In this document: positions 32,813-42,751 of the stretch, piece after piece
How the letters are laid out: every line of letters starts with the position of its first letter
Numbering within the stretch: the stretch's first letter is position 1
Notes under the pieces: model-generated
What the model was told of the DNA's origin: nothing
Databases searched by the model: none
Seen by the model: the letters and a program-made list of their open reading frames with translations, nothing else
Translations under genes and position numbers: made by a program
Origin: Clostridia bacterium
GTDB taxonomy: Bacteria > Bacillota > Clostridia > UBA1381 > UBA9506
Length of the DNA: 64,000 nt
Direction: 5' to 3'
NCBI GenBank assembly: GCA_017399695.1
Contig: JAFQBK010000016.1
Coordinates: 186,001 to 250,000 of the forward strand

Positions 32813-35632
32813 TTATCTTACAACAACAATCATCTTAATTGAGCCGTAGCTCTGGTAAACAAAGAGTTTACTTGCCTCAGCTGCAGCTACTTTTGATGCG
32901 CCAAGAATGTCATCAAAGACACCGGTCTTAACGATTCTGTCCTCGTTGGTTTCAGCCGTATTAACAACGAAAACATTCGCGCCACTGATACTCGTATAAG
33001 TCTCATCCGTTGTTTCATCAGCAAAACTGCCATCCGTATAGTACATCGGTGCAATTACAAGGTTGTTGCCATTGGTCTTGTCAACAATTCTTGCCGTACC
33101 CAACATATAACGATACTGTGCTGTATAAGAGGCACCATTGTTGCCCTCGGCTTTTGTAACGAAATTCTGTGTGCCGTTAGCAATCAAGGATGCTTTTGCA
33201 ACGAGCATAACCTCTTCCAAAATAGCCTTATTGTCAGCCGTTACCTTAATGATATCGCCAATAGCGATATTCTTAAAGGTTTCATCGCCGGTCAAGGAAC
33301 CGTCTTTGGTAAATCCGGTTAAGGTTGTATAGGTTTCCGTGCTGTCAGAGTAGAATGTTTTTTCATTACCGCTCATATCGATTGCCTTTAAGGTTCTTAA
33401 TGCCTCGCCGTCAACCGATGCTCTACCGGTGACAGAGGTAACAATCATTGGCGTCTCGCCTACGATATCAGCCTGTACGGAATCTAAAGAATAGAATACG
33501 ACAACTTTCGCCTGATTGATTGTGGAAGCATCGATAATCTGTGCTTTATAGTTCGTATCAACCGTATAGTAACCAAAGGTCTTGTAGTCTCCGTCGATTC
33601 TGTCAGACGGAATTACAATTGATTTTGCAGAAGCAGTACTGTACTTACCAAGCTTGTTCGTAGAGGTTGCTTTAAGCGTGGTAGGCGTACTCTCGTTAGC
33701 TGCTCCAACATTATCAACATTCAATACGCTTGCATTCTCATAATCGTTGGTGCCGCTGTAAACAGCAATTCTGTCAATCACATTGCCATCTAACATATAC
33801 TTAATAACCTGTGTGTATTCTTTATTACTCGGAAGTGCAACGGTACTATCGTTGAACTTTTTAGCTGATTCAAGAAGTGCTGTTTTTACAGCTGCAACCG
33901 TTTTCTTCGTTTCACCGTTGATTTTTACGCCGCCGGCAAGGTCAACATCATAGGTCACCGGCGAAGTGTAAGAAGAACCGTTGATGTTGTACAAACGAAC
34001 CTTCAACTCTTCACTGGTGGAACCGCCATCCTGAAGACCGAGCAAGTAGCCGTACTTCCATTCTGAAGCGTTCGTTGCACCAATGTTGGTTGCATAGGCG
34101 ATTTTGCCAAATGCGTCCAAATAGAAAGTTGCGGACACGTCGTTGGTCAACTTTGTCTGTGCTTCTGTCAAGTAGCTCTTGGAAACTTTATACTCTTTAT
34201 TGTTAATTACCAGGATAGAAGCATCATCCGAAACTTCCGAAATCATACCGCTAATAGTTCCCTTAGAAGAAACCAAAACTTCGATAATCTTTCCGTCTGC
34301 GCTTTTCGCAATAGAAAGTACATCATTAATCATCAAATTCGAAAATGCGATTTCACGACTGTCTTTTACAATCGTAATTTTCTTTGCACGGTCTTTCGGA
34401 TTCAGCACCTCAGATGCTCCGCTGATTCTGTCATAAATTTTATATTCAGAATCAATTTTACTGTTAATGATAAAAGTATCATAAAGCTTTACGAACACGA
34501 TGCTTGCAGAACCATTACCGGTCGTATCAAGTAATTGAAGCTCACCGGATTTATCGCGATTGAGCGGATCGTTTAAAACATCCGTCAAAGTCTGTGCGCT
34601 TAAGAGTCCATTGACCATAATAATTGCATCGCCGTCAACCGTTGCGGTTTCGTAGTCTGCATCTTCTTTCGGCAGATACTCAACTCTGGTATTAGTGTAG
34701 TCTTCAAGCAAGCCAAGGTCAATCTTGGTAATCTTATTTTTATGTTCCTGAAGAGTGATGCGGGTAATTTCGTAATAATCTACCTCGTGATCTTCTTCAT
34801 AGTAAACAGTTACCATTTTACCGAGATAATCTGCCGGATTGTCGATATTAGCGTTCTCGATGGAATATACTTCCTGCTGAGAACCTCTTTCAATCACAAT
34901 CTGGTTTCTGTTCGGCAGTTCACGAATATCCCCATCCGAATAAATTGCCTGGCCGTGAACAGCGATGACCTGACCCTTAACCGTTTTTAAGGTGTCATTA
35001 TCTTCTAACGAACCGGTAGTTGTTCCGGTCAGTTCATCATAAATCTCAACGGTCAAGGAATTGTCTACCAATTTTGCAATCAATCCACGGTTTGCAGGCT
35101 GACCCTGTACACCGTCAACAACACCCTTCGTTAAACCGAGTGCCTGCGCCTGGCTTAAATAGCCGCCCGGGTATTCGCCTCTCTTTAACGCCTGCTCGCC
35201 GTAACCGAGTGCGCAAACAAGCATTTTAATTGCCTGCTCGTATGTAACAGGATTTTCAGGAGCAAAAGTGCCGTCGCCCATACCGTTGATAATACCTGCG
35301 GCTGCTGCTACCTTAATGTAACCGGAAGACCAGCGGTCAGCCGCTACATCTGTAAAGCCTGCGCCTGCCGTCGGAGCAACTTCACCGGAATTTAGAATAC
35401 CGGTACAAACAATCTTTGCAAATTCGTCACGTTTTACATTGGCATCAGGCGCGTAGTTCCCGTCACCCATACCATTGATGATGCCTCTTGCTGCAAGATT
35501 TTCAACAGCGTTATAGTACCGATAGGATTCCGGTACATCGCCAAAAGATGCTGCCGAGGTTGTCGGAGCCATCATTGCCAGTGCAAAAACTACAACCAGC
35601 ATTAATGACAAGAATTTTCTCATTTTTTGCAT
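32813..35632 (-). CDS. Large secreted S-layer-homology (SLH) domain protein
   Basis: Exported surface protein of 939 aa. It has a signal peptide (MRKFLSLMLVVVFALAMMAPTTSAA) and SLH repeats at about residues 28-75 (YRYYNAVENLAARGIINGMGDGNYAPDANVKRDE), 90-135 (SGYIKVAAAAGIINGMGDGTFAPENPVTYEQ) and a degenerate third (GGYLSQAQALGLTKGV). The other 700 residues are Thr/Val/Asn-rich, without enzymatic motifs or Cys-rich domains, consistent with a structural S-layer subunit or an adhesin-type wall protein. Strong promoter and GGAGGG before ATG 35632. It shares its plan with the SLH protein at 11.5 kb. Confidence 0.9.
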   Translation of the reverse strand: MQKMRKFLSLMLVVVFALAMMAPTTSAASFGDVPESYRYYNAVENLAARGIINGMGDGNYAPDANVKRDEFAKIVCTGILNSGEVAPTAGAGFTDVAADRWSSGYIKVAAAAGIINGMGDGTFAPENPVTYEQAIKMLVCALGYGEQALKRGEYPGGYLSQAQALGLTKGVVDGVQGQPANRGLIAKLVDNSLTVEIYDELTGTTTGSLEDNDTLKTVKGQVIAVHGQAIYSDGDIRELPNRNQIVIERGSQQEVYSIENANIDNPADYLGKMVTVYYEEDHEVDYYEITRITLQEHKNKITKIDLGLLEDYTNTRVEYLPKEDADYETATVDGDAIIMVNGLLSAQTLTDVLNDPLNRDKSGELQLLDTTGNGSASIVFVKLYDTFIINSKIDSEYKIYDRISGASEVLNPKDRAKKITIVKDSREIAFSNLMINDVLSIAKSADGKIIEVLVSSKGTISGMISEVSDDASILVINNKEYKVSKSYLTEAQTKLTNDVSATFYLDAFGKIAYATNIGATNASEWKYGYLLGLQDGGSTSEELKVRLYNINGSSYTSPVTYDVDLAGGVKINGETKKTVAAVKTALLESAKKFNDSTVALPSNKEYTQVIKYMLDGNVIDRIAVYSGTNDYENASVLNVDNVGAANESTPTTLKATSTNKLGKYSTASAKSIVIPSDRIDGDYKTFGYYTVDTNYKAQIIDASTINQAKVVVFYSLDSVQADIVGETPMIVTSVTGRASVDGEALRTLKAIDMSGNEKTFYSDSTETYTTLTGFTKDGSLTGDETFKNIAIGDIIKVTADNKAILEEVMLVAKASLIANGTQNFVTKAEGNNGASYTAQYRYMLGTARIVDKTNGNNLVIAPMYYTDGSFADETTDETYTSISGANVFVVNTAETNEDRIVKTGVFDDILGASKVAAAEASKLFVYQSYGSIKMIVVVR

Positions 35633-35674
35633 ATCTTTATCCCTCCGTAAAAAATATACTTATTTACATTCTAC

Positions 35675-35703
35675 ATTATAACATTATGAATATCTATCGT
35701 CAA
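35675..35703 (-). promoter_or_regulatory. Promoter of the large SLH gene
   Basis: TTGACG (35703-35698), 17-base spacer, TATAAT (35680-35675). Confidence 0.8.
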
Positions 35704-35748
35704 TGATAAAAATTTTACTATTTTATTACAATATTATGGCAAAATCGC

Positions 35749-37098
35749 TTAATAAACCTTTGCCTGACGCGATATATTGTTTTTCTTCTGTCTTGGCGCG
35801 GCTTGTTCTAACGCTGAGGGTATTCCGCTCACCCACTCGGCATTTGATTTGGAACGAATCAACTGACCAATCAACTGTTCTGTCACATCCTGAACATTTT
35901 GTGCGGAAAGCTCTCTGCGGATTGCCCAAATCGCTTCCAGTTCTTTTTGCGATTGTAAGAGTTCTTCTTTTCTCGTTCCTGATTTAGCAATATCTACGGC
36001 AGGGAAAATGCGTTTTTCTGACAGCTTTCTGTCCAAATGGAGTTCCATATTTCCTGTACCCTTAAATTCTTCAAAAATAACATCATCCATCCGGCTACCG
36101 GTTTCAACCAACGCCGTCGCCAAAATGGTAAGGCTTCCGCCGTTTTCGATATTTCTTGCCGCACCAAAGAATTTTTTCGGTTTGTGGAGCGCGCCCGGGT
36201 CAATACCGCCGGAAAGCGTTCGCCCCGAAGAAGGAACCATTAAATTGTACGCACGGGCTAAACGCGTAATGGAATCCAGTAAAACGACAACATCTTTTTT
36301 CTGCTCAACAAGTCTTTGCGCACGTTCTAATACAATTTCTGCCACCTTGGTATGATGTTCGGGCAACTGGTCAAAGGTAGAATAAATCACATCACCACGA
36401 ATTGAGCGTTTCATATCCGTGACTTCTTCCGGACGTTCGTCAATCAAAAGAACGATTAGCTCTATTTCCGGATGATTTTTTTCAATGCTGTTTGCAATAT
36501 TTTTTAAAATTGTCGTTTTTCCTGCTTTGGGCGGGGCAACAATTAAACCTCTCTGCCCTTTTCCAATCGGCGCAATCAAGTCAACCAAACGCATCGCATA
36601 ATCGTTGTTTCCGCCTTCAAGGATAATTCTTTCATCAGGAAATACCGGCGTCAGATATTCAAAGGGTTTGCGACGGACGGCACAATCCGGAGAATCGTCA
36701 TTGACATACTGGACAAATATAAGCGCAGGAAACTTTTCTCCTTCTTTCGGTTTTCTGCCGATACCGGTAACTTTATCGCCCGTTTTCAAGTTAAAACGAC
36801 GAATCTGCGTTGGCGATACATAGATGTCTTTCGGCGTTGATAAATAATTCTCACCGCGCAAAAAACCAAAGCCGTCATCCATAACCTCTAGAATACCGCT
36901 GACAATATTGTCATCCCCTTGAAGCATCAAGCCACTTTGTGATGCTGCATCTTTGCCGGCCGTTTCCTTTTCTTCAGACTGCCCTGCTTTTTCAATAAAA
37001 GCAATCAAGTCATCTTTTTTGTATTTGGTTACGCTTTTTAAACCCAGATTCTTTGCCATGTTGCGTAGCTCCTCTAGTTTTTTACCCAAAAGTTCCAA
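35749..37098 (-). CDS. rho: Transcription termination factor Rho
   Basis: Hexameric RNA-dependent helicase/ATPase, 449 aa. An N-terminal SAP-like helical part (LRNMAKNLGLKSVTKYKKDDLIAFIE) is followed by the cold-shock RNA-binding domain (about residues 75-150, DGFGFLRGENYLSTPKDIYVSPTQIRRFNLKTGD). The ATPase has Walker A VAPPKAGKTTIL, Walker B VVVLLDSITRLARAYN, the Q-loop and R-loop. Start chosen at TTG 37098, which has GGAGG seven bases upstream; a longer frame to 37176 encodes an implausible Phe-rich stretch. The presence of Rho matters when interpreting leader attenuation in this genome. Confidence 0.95.
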   Translation of the reverse strand: MELLGKKLEELRNMAKNLGLKSVTKYKKDDLIAFIEKAGQSEEKETAGKDAASQSGLMLQGDDNIVSGILEVMDDGFGFLRGENYLSTPKDIYVSPTQIRRFNLKTGDKVTGIGRKPKEGEKFPALIFVQYVNDDSPDCAVRRKPFEYLTPVFPDERIILEGGNNDYAMRLVDLIAPIGKGQRGLIVAPPKAGKTTILKNIANSIEKNHPEIELIVLLIDERPEEVTDMKRSIRGDVIYSTFDQLPEHHTKVAEIVLERAQRLVEQKKDVVVLLDSITRLARAYNLMVPSSGRTLSGGIDPGALHKPKKFFGAARNIENGGSLTILATALVETGSRMDDVIFEEFKGTGNMELHLDRKLSEKRIFPAVDIAKSGTRKEELLQSQKELEAIWAIRRELSAQNVQDVTEQLIGQLIRSKSNAEWVSGIPSALEQAAPRQKKNNISRQAKVY

Positions 37099-37204
37099 GC
37101 GAGCACCTCCAATAATATTTTTATGTGTCGGGAATATTATAAACAGAAAAAAGTAAAAAAAGAATAAAAGATACAATTATAAATGATATAAAATATGTGT
37201 TTTC

Positions 37205-37233
37205 AGTATATCATATTTTTTCTCTTGTTTCAA
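37205..37233 (-). promoter_or_regulatory. Promoter of rho
   Basis: TTGAAA (37233-37228), 17-base spacer, TATACT (37210-37205), leaving a leader of about 100 bases. Confidence 0.6.
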
Positions 37234-37244
37234 CTTGTTTATAG

Positions 37245-37286
37245 AAAAAGAGCCGCAAAAACAATGTTTTTACGGCTCTTTTTTTG
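37245..37286 (-). terminator. Intrinsic terminator after the GH28 gene
   Basis: Stem AAAAAGAGCCG-AAAAAC / GTTTTT-CGGCTCTTTTT with one mismatch, flanked by T runs. Confidence 0.92.
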
Positions 37287-38681
37287 CTATTCCTTAAATG
37301 TTACATATTCAAATACAAAGTCCTCACGCGCGTCGGGATAGAAACTGTCCACCGTTACATGATCGAGCGTAAGCCCTTCCACATAGCGAAAATAGATGCC
37401 CTTCGCCGGTAATGTCCACCCATAAACCATAATTTCAGGGTAATCAGGCTCATTGTCCGGCACTGTCTTCTCATACTCCGTAACACCGCCATTCACCTTC
37501 AGGTGTACGTTACGCAGCGTTAGATTCTTAATGGGTTTTCCGGGCAGACCGCACATATTAGAGGAAAGCTGCCACGGAGAATTTGCGCCGTTCTTTAAAA
37601 ACTCGTAATCCGTTTCTTTGTTCTCACTCGGCTCAAAAACCCAAGGATACTGATACCAATCGTGCGATCTGTAGGTCAAATAGAAGGTCGGCATAATCGT
37701 ATGGGGTACATACGGTCCGTCTGCGGTTATATTTTCTAAAGTAACATTACGGATTTCGCCAACTTCTCTGCCTTCAGGACCGCGCATCCGCTGACCGAGA
37801 TGCACAAAAAGCAAACCGTTTGTGTTTTTCATACGAACATTTTTGATGGTAATGCCGTCAATAATGGCACCATCAACGCTTTCGATGGCAATGCCGGTAA
37901 TACGGGTATCGACAATATCAATATTGTCAATTAAAATATCCTCAAATCCGCCGTTGGTTTCGGTGCCGAACTTAATTGCAGAGCAATGACTTTTGACGCG
38001 ACAGTTCCAAACCTTGATGTTTTTACAGATATCGATGCGATTTAAGTTATAGGAAGATTTAAACACAATGCCATCGTCTCCCGCTTCCACATCGCAGTTG
38101 TAAATATTTACATTTTTACTGTTATCGGGAGAAATGCCGTCAATATAAACCTGCATCTTAATGTCGTGGATATCCACGTTGTTGCATCCGGCAAAATATA
38201 TCGCAAGGTCTGTTGCATTCGCAATTTCAAAATCGGAAAGTGTAACATCCTCGCACTCTTTTAAGGAAATACACTTAGGACCGCGGTGCACAAGCTTTCT
38301 GACATCGTCCTCATCCCAAACAGAAAGCATATCGATTTTCGCCTTGCCGGTGATGGCAATATTTTTCACATTTTTTCCCACAAACATAGCTAAATTAAAA
38401 TAACTGTGCGACGCATCCTGATAGAGCGGAAAATCAACGGTTTCCTGCTGCTCATAATCATAAAAACTCGGCGCACCTAAAATATCCGTTCCATCTTCAA
38501 ACTGTATATGTACGTTATCTTTTAAGAAAACCGTTGCGAGCACATAAATGCCCTTGGGGAAAAATACTGTTCCGCCCCCTGCTAAAGAGCAGGCATCAAC
38601 GGCTTTCTGCACCTCGGGGGATACAATCGTGAGACCGTCGGAAACAGCACCAAAATCCTTAACGTTAAAAAAATTGTTCAT
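37287..38681 (-). CDS. Glycoside hydrolase family 28 (polygalacturonase-like)
   Basis: Right-handed beta-helix enzyme of 464 aa. It begins with the GH28 motif FNVKDFGAVSDGLTIVSPEVQKAVDAC and GGGTVFFPKGIY. The acidic active-site motifs are DGISPDNSKNV and GDDGIVFKSS (about residue 207), followed by SHCSAIKFGTETNGG, the counterpart of the GH28 catalytic His region. No signal peptide, so it should cleave short imported galacturonide-containing oligosaccharides in the cytoplasm, releasing sugar or uronic acid units. Last gene of an operon with GH3 and GH94 enzymes. Confidence 0.9.
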   Translation of the reverse strand: MNNFFNVKDFGAVSDGLTIVSPEVQKAVDACSLAGGGTVFFPKGIYVLATVFLKDNVHIQFEDGTDILGAPSFYDYEQQETVDFPLYQDASHSYFNLAMFVGKNVKNIAITGKAKIDMLSVWDEDDVRKLVHRGPKCISLKECEDVTLSDFEIANATDLAIYFAGCNNVDIHDIKMQVYIDGISPDNSKNVNIYNCDVEAGDDGIVFKSSYNLNRIDICKNIKVWNCRVKSHCSAIKFGTETNGGFEDILIDNIDIVDTRITGIAIESVDGAIIDGITIKNVRMKNTNGLLFVHLGQRMRGPEGREVGEIRNVTLENITADGPYVPHTIMPTFYLTYRSHDWYQYPWVFEPSENKETDYEFLKNGANSPWQLSSNMCGLPGKPIKNLTLRNVHLKVNGGVTEYEKTVPDNEPDYPEIMVYGWTLPAKGIYFRYVEGLTLDHVTVDSFYPDAREDFVFEYVTFKE

Positions 38682-38726
38682 AATGACTCTTTCTCCGTAG
38701 CTAAATTTAATTCTCCATTAGTTGGC

Positions 38727-38767
38727 TAAGTGCATAGCCACCTAATAAATTGGCGACTATGCACTTA
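38727..38767 (-). repeat. Intergenic hairpin, copy 1 of the GCATAGCCA...GACTATGC motif
   Basis: Eleven-pair inverted repeat TAAGTGCATAG/CTATGCACTTA between the GH94 and GH28 genes, without a T run. It shares the half-sites GCATAGCCA and GACTATGC with the hairpin at 42752-42824 in the leader of the same operon. Confidence 0.65.
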
Positions 38768-38782
38768 TAAAAATTCATTTAC

Positions 38783-41068
38783 TTATATAACAACATCTAC
38801 AACTTTTTCATTCGGGTCATAGGGAATAAACGTCTTTTCATTTTTCGTAATTGTTATGTTGTAGGTTACGCCTCTGAATACTCTTGTAACTTTTGCCGGC
38901 AGCAATTCTTTTGCCAAGCACGGATTGATTTCAAGACCATCCCAGGTTGCCTTTACGCCCAGCATATGCTGAGTTGCTGCAACATACATCCAGGCAGCCG
39001 TACCGGAAAGCCAGGAAACGTTTGCAAGACCGAATTTATCACTTTCAGGGCCGAAAATGTTAGAAGAATATACATAAGGTTCCGCTTTGTAGCGCCACTC
39101 GCCTACTTTTTCCTGCGCAACCATCGGCAACAGCTGGTGGTAATATTCATAGACATAGTCTGCTCTTCCCAGCATACATTCTGCAATAATTGCCCAGGTG
39201 TTGGCATGGCAGAAAATGGAGCCGTTTTCACTGCAGCCCGGCTTATCATAGGTTAATGGGTCTTCCTTCGTCGGATAATGCTTCATCGAAGGATGAATCT
39301 TCTTAATACCGATTTCCGTATTTAAGTACTCGCGCACGCTGTCCATTGCCTGTACCTGCTTGTCGCTATCGCCGAGACCGGAAAGCACTGCCCAACTCTG
39401 GCTATTGAGCCAAACCTTTGCCTGCGGTTCTTTGTCAGAGCCGATAAATCTGCCATCATCAGTAATGCAGCGACGGAACCATTTGCCATCCCAGGCAACT
39501 TCATTGACCAGTTTCTTCTGCTCTTCATATAATTCATTAAACAGAGCGTCGCTTTCTCCTTTTAAGCGCGCAAGCTCTGCAATCTGACGCAGAACCGTAC
39601 CAAACTGCATGCCGGTCCAGATACTTTCACCTTTTCCCTGACGGCAAACCTTAAACAGCATATCATTCCAGTCAGACGCCAGCATCAGCGGGAATCCGTG
39701 TTCGCCGCAATGTTCTTTGGTGTAGTCAACCGATTTTTTGATATGTTCCCAAACCGTTGCCTCACCACCGTCGTAGTACGGGATCACTTCGTCAAGATAA
39801 TCTAACGTTCCCTCTTCCATTACAATATGATAGGTCGTCATAATGAGCCACAAATGGTTGTCCGAGTGGATTCTTGCAAGCGGCTCCCAGCCTTCATTCG
39901 GGAAGCAATAGTGGTTGGTATGGCCATCCTGATACTGCTGACCGAATAAAAGATTCAGCTTGTCTTTCGCTCTTCTCAGGTTAAACGGCACCATCGCCAG
40001 AATATCCTGTGCGGTATCACGAACACCGGTGCCACGGAAAGTACCCGTTGCATAATAGCTGATGTTACGCGAGAACTGGAAGTTACGCTCTGCCTGGTAG
40101 GGATTCCAGATGTTAATCATCGTTTCTGCATCCTTATCCGGCAGTTCTACCTTGAATTTATTCAGATGCTCTGTCCATTGCTCATTTAATGCAACATAGG
40201 ATTTTTCAACAAAGTCTTCTTCTCGGCAATGAGCAACGGATTTTTTAATATCTTCTTCGGTCATAGCTGCACCCAGGAAGATATTGACTGTTTTCTCTTC
40301 ACCGGCTTTTAATTCCACCGGGATTTCCAATGCAAAGCAGGGGTCGCCGCCACACATCGTCGTATTGGTGCAATGTCCGTTTTCTACTCTCTGCGGGTTT
40401 TCTTCACTGCGGTAAGCACCAATAAATTCATCACGGTCACAGTCAAAAGCTGCCACCGGCTGATTGCTTGCAAAATAGATGAGCGGCGTTTCGTCCGGCT
40501 TTGGTTGCGTCTCTACACCATATTCATACACCAAAATATCATCCATATTATAACACTCTAGCTGATGCTTGTTGTAGCACTGCCACTGGAGTTCACGCAT
40601 AAACTCCATCATACCGAGTTCCACATACGGGAACAGAGTGATGGTTCTGTCGCTGTCCGATTCGAATTTCAAATTCCAGATCAAGCAGTTTTCATACGGG
40701 CCGACAAAATAGTTAGCAGTAACAGCAAGACCTTTTCTTTCTGCCTCAAAACGGGTATAGCCCATGCCGTGTGTTGCCTGCCATTTTTCCGGACGATCTT
40801 TTACCGGTTCTGCGGTAGGACACCATACGGAATCCCCATCTTTAATATAGGTGTAAAAGCCACTTCTGTCTGTCGGAAGATGGAAGAAACGATAGTGGTT
40901 AATTCTCCAGATCTGGGGAGATTTATAAAATGCAACACCGCCGCCCGCCTGACTCATCATCGTATGGAACGTACCATTCGAAAGATAATTCATCCACGGT
41001 GTCGGGGGGTTTGATTTCGTGATTGTGATTTCTTTTTTCTCATTATGAAAATAATAATTCTTGGACAT
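38783..41068 (-). CDS. Glycoside hydrolase family 94 phosphorylase (cellobiose phosphorylase-like)
   Basis: Inverting disaccharide phosphorylase of 761 aa. An N-terminal beta-sandwich (GH94 N) covers about residues 1-290, then the (alpha/alpha)6 barrel. Conserved motifs are FRGTGVRDTAQDIL near residue 350 and the general-acid Asp motif LASDWNDML near residue 466, with GCSENGSIFCHANTW in the phosphate/sugar-binding loop region. It would split cellobiose, a cello-oligosaccharide or a related disaccharide using phosphate; the exact sugar is unknown. ATG at 41068 follows AGGTGG at seven bases. It sits between the GH3-like gene upstream and the GH28 gene downstream. Confidence 0.93.
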   Translation of the reverse strand: MSKNYYFHNEKKEITITKSNPPTPWMNYLSNGTFHTMMSQAGGGVAFYKSPQIWRINHYRFFHLPTDRSGFYTYIKDGDSVWCPTAEPVKDRPEKWQATHGMGYTRFEAERKGLAVTANYFVGPYENCLIWNLKFESDSDRTITLFPYVELGMMEFMRELQWQCYNKHQLECYNMDDILVYEYGVETQPKPDETPLIYFASNQPVAAFDCDRDEFIGAYRSEENPQRVENGHCTNTTMCGGDPCFALEIPVELKAGEEKTVNIFLGAAMTEEDIKKSVAHCREEDFVEKSYVALNEQWTEHLNKFKVELPDKDAETMINIWNPYQAERNFQFSRNISYYATGTFRGTGVRDTAQDILAMVPFNLRRAKDKLNLLFGQQYQDGHTNHYCFPNEGWEPLARIHSDNHLWLIMTTYHIVMEEGTLDYLDEVIPYYDGGEATVWEHIKKSVDYTKEHCGEHGFPLMLASDWNDMLFKVCRQGKGESIWTGMQFGTVLRQIAELARLKGESDALFNELYEEQKKLVNEVAWDGKWFRRCITDDGRFIGSDKEPQAKVWLNSQSWAVLSGLGDSDKQVQAMDSVREYLNTEIGIKKIHPSMKHYPTKEDPLTYDKPGCSENGSIFCHANTWAIIAECMLGRADYVYEYYHQLLPMVAQEKVGEWRYKAEPYVYSSNIFGPESDKFGLANVSWLSGTAAWMYVAATQHMLGVKATWDGLEINPCLAKELLPAKVTRVFRGVTYNITITKNEKTFIPYDPNEKVVDVVI

Positions 41069-41115
41069 TTTTATTCCACCTTTTTTTGTTATTTGAAATC
41101 GTTATACTTAAATTT

Positions 41116-42702
41116 TTATTTTCTTATGACGCCGTCTTTTCGGTCGATGACAGGTTTTCCCTCAAACTCCATTTCGCCTAAAAGTCCGTCAACAAGCATT
41201 TTAACTGTCGTTTTAGTGGGGCTGCAATTCATTTCGATAAATGTCGGGTCCTCTGGAAAATACTCATTTGCAAAATACGGTGAAGCGTAGTTTACGATGA
41301 CCTTTTTCTTTTTATCAAAGAGGTGGGAATTCCAAATAAGCATATGCGGCTCACTCCACTGTGCAACAAACGAAGCATTCAGGTTGAAGATAATAAGATC
41401 ATACTCATCCTGAAGTTTATCCACATCACTCTGCCAGCAAACACGTGAGGGAACATCATAGATATCTCTTCTTACCGTTGCCTTGATTCCTCTTCTTTCC
41501 AGTTCTTCTTTCAAAAGCTTAGCAGAAACAGGGTCCGGATCACTAACGACACAATTCTCATCCGTCACATCAACAACAAGCACGTTTTTGTACTTCTCTG
41601 CAGAAAGCGGGAGCAATCCGATTTCATTTCTCAACTGACACATTCCGTGTTTTGCGATTTCACCTTTCATTGTATCAGCCCATTTGGCATCCGGTTCATC
41701 ATATGCTTTATTTTCCAATGCCTTATTGCGGAAGTTTTCCATTCTTTCAATTCGAGCAAGCGCGTCTTCAAGTCTCGACATCGGAATTTCTCCGTCTAAA
41801 ATTGCTTTTTCGATAGCCTCTGCTGCTTCAACAGGCGGCCAAAGTAGAATATCAGCACCTGCCTTAAATGCCTGTACCGTTTCAGCGACCAAGTCACCCG
41901 TAGCCATACCGCCCATAATCAGCGCGTCCGTTACAACTGCACCCTGAAAACCAAGCTCACCTTTCAATAGGTCGGTCGTAAGCTTTTTGGAGAATGTTGC
42001 CGTAGGATAGAATCCGTCACAAAGCTCATTATCATAGGATTTTAAAGTTGTATGCGTGGTCATAACAGCCATAACATCTTCTTTAAACATCTCTTTATAG
42101 GTATAGCCGTAGGTCTCCATCCATTCATCAAACGGAAGAATGTTGGAACCGGGACCAATATGCATATTTACAAAATATGTACCCAGGCCGGGGAAATGCT
42201 TAACCGTTGCGCAAACGCCCTGGTCCTGGATACCTCTTACCACCTGACGATACAATTTTGCGATTACCTTCGGGTCATCCGAAATCGCCGTAAGATACAT
42301 CAGCGGATCAAAGCACATATCAATACTGGGCTCTAAGCTCCAGTCGACTCCCTTATCATTCATTTGCATACCCATAATCTTACCTACATTATAGGCATCC
42401 TCTTCGCTCAGAGAAGCGCCCAGGGAACGCATAACGAAAACATCATTCTCCTGACCACGGATGATGCAGTTATCCGCACAAACCAAAAGTTTATTTTTCG
42501 AATATTTTTTAATTTCATTCAGCGTATCAAGGTCATACTGCGTACCCATAAATCTTCCCGCTTCGTCGCGCAATGCAGCTTCCTCTCCGTAATAAACACC
42601 ACCAACGGGGTATTTTTCAAAGAATTTTTCCGGGCCGCCGTGGGTATTGATTTCACGGATGGTTACATTAAAGGTTTTCAAAATTTTCTCTCTTAATGTC
42701 AT
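41116..42702 (-). CDS. Glycoside hydrolase family 3 N-terminal-domain protein
   Basis: Cytoplasmic enzyme of 528 aa. It has a GH3 TIM barrel with VDWSLEPSIDM, ATVKHFPGLGTY and the nucleophile motif VVTDALIMGGM (Asp near residue 257), followed by a C-terminal alpha/beta domain (from about 370) of the GH3 C type. The KHFPG motif normally found in beta-N-acetylhexosaminidases is present, but the following GHG-D-x-x-x-D-S-H pattern of NagZ is changed to GLGTYFVNMH. The substrate may therefore be a glucoside or another beta-linked sugar. Start at ATG 42702 has GAGGG eight bases upstream; a GTG five codons earlier overlaps that site. First gene of the GH3-GH94-GH28 operon. Confidence 0.87.
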   Translation of the reverse strand: MTLREKILKTFNVTIREINTHGGPEKFFEKYPVGGVYYGEEAALRDEAGRFMGTQYDLDTLNEIKKYSKNKLLVCADNCIIRGQENDVFVMRSLGASLSEEDAYNVGKIMGMQMNDKGVDWSLEPSIDMCFDPLMYLTAISDDPKVIAKLYRQVVRGIQDQGVCATVKHFPGLGTYFVNMHIGPGSNILPFDEWMETYGYTYKEMFKEDVMAVMTTHTTLKSYDNELCDGFYPTATFSKKLTTDLLKGELGFQGAVVTDALIMGGMATGDLVAETVQAFKAGADILLWPPVEAAEAIEKAILDGEIPMSRLEDALARIERMENFRNKALENKAYDEPDAKWADTMKGEIAKHGMCQLRNEIGLLPLSAEKYKNVLVVDVTDENCVVSDPDPVSAKLLKEELERRGIKATVRRDIYDVPSRVCWQSDVDKLQDEYDLIIFNLNASFVAQWSEPHMLIWNSHLFDKKKKVIVNYASPYFANEYFPEDPTFIEMNCSPTKTTVKMLVDGLLGEMEFEGKPVIDRKDGVIRK

Positions 42703-42751
42703 GCTTTCATCCCTCACATATGTAATTTTTATTGCTTTTAAATTAAAACTC

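Noticed and set aside
37099..37176. N-terminal extension of Rho
   Set aside because: A run of Phe and Leu unlike any Rho, with no ribosome site; TTG 37098 after GGAGG fits.
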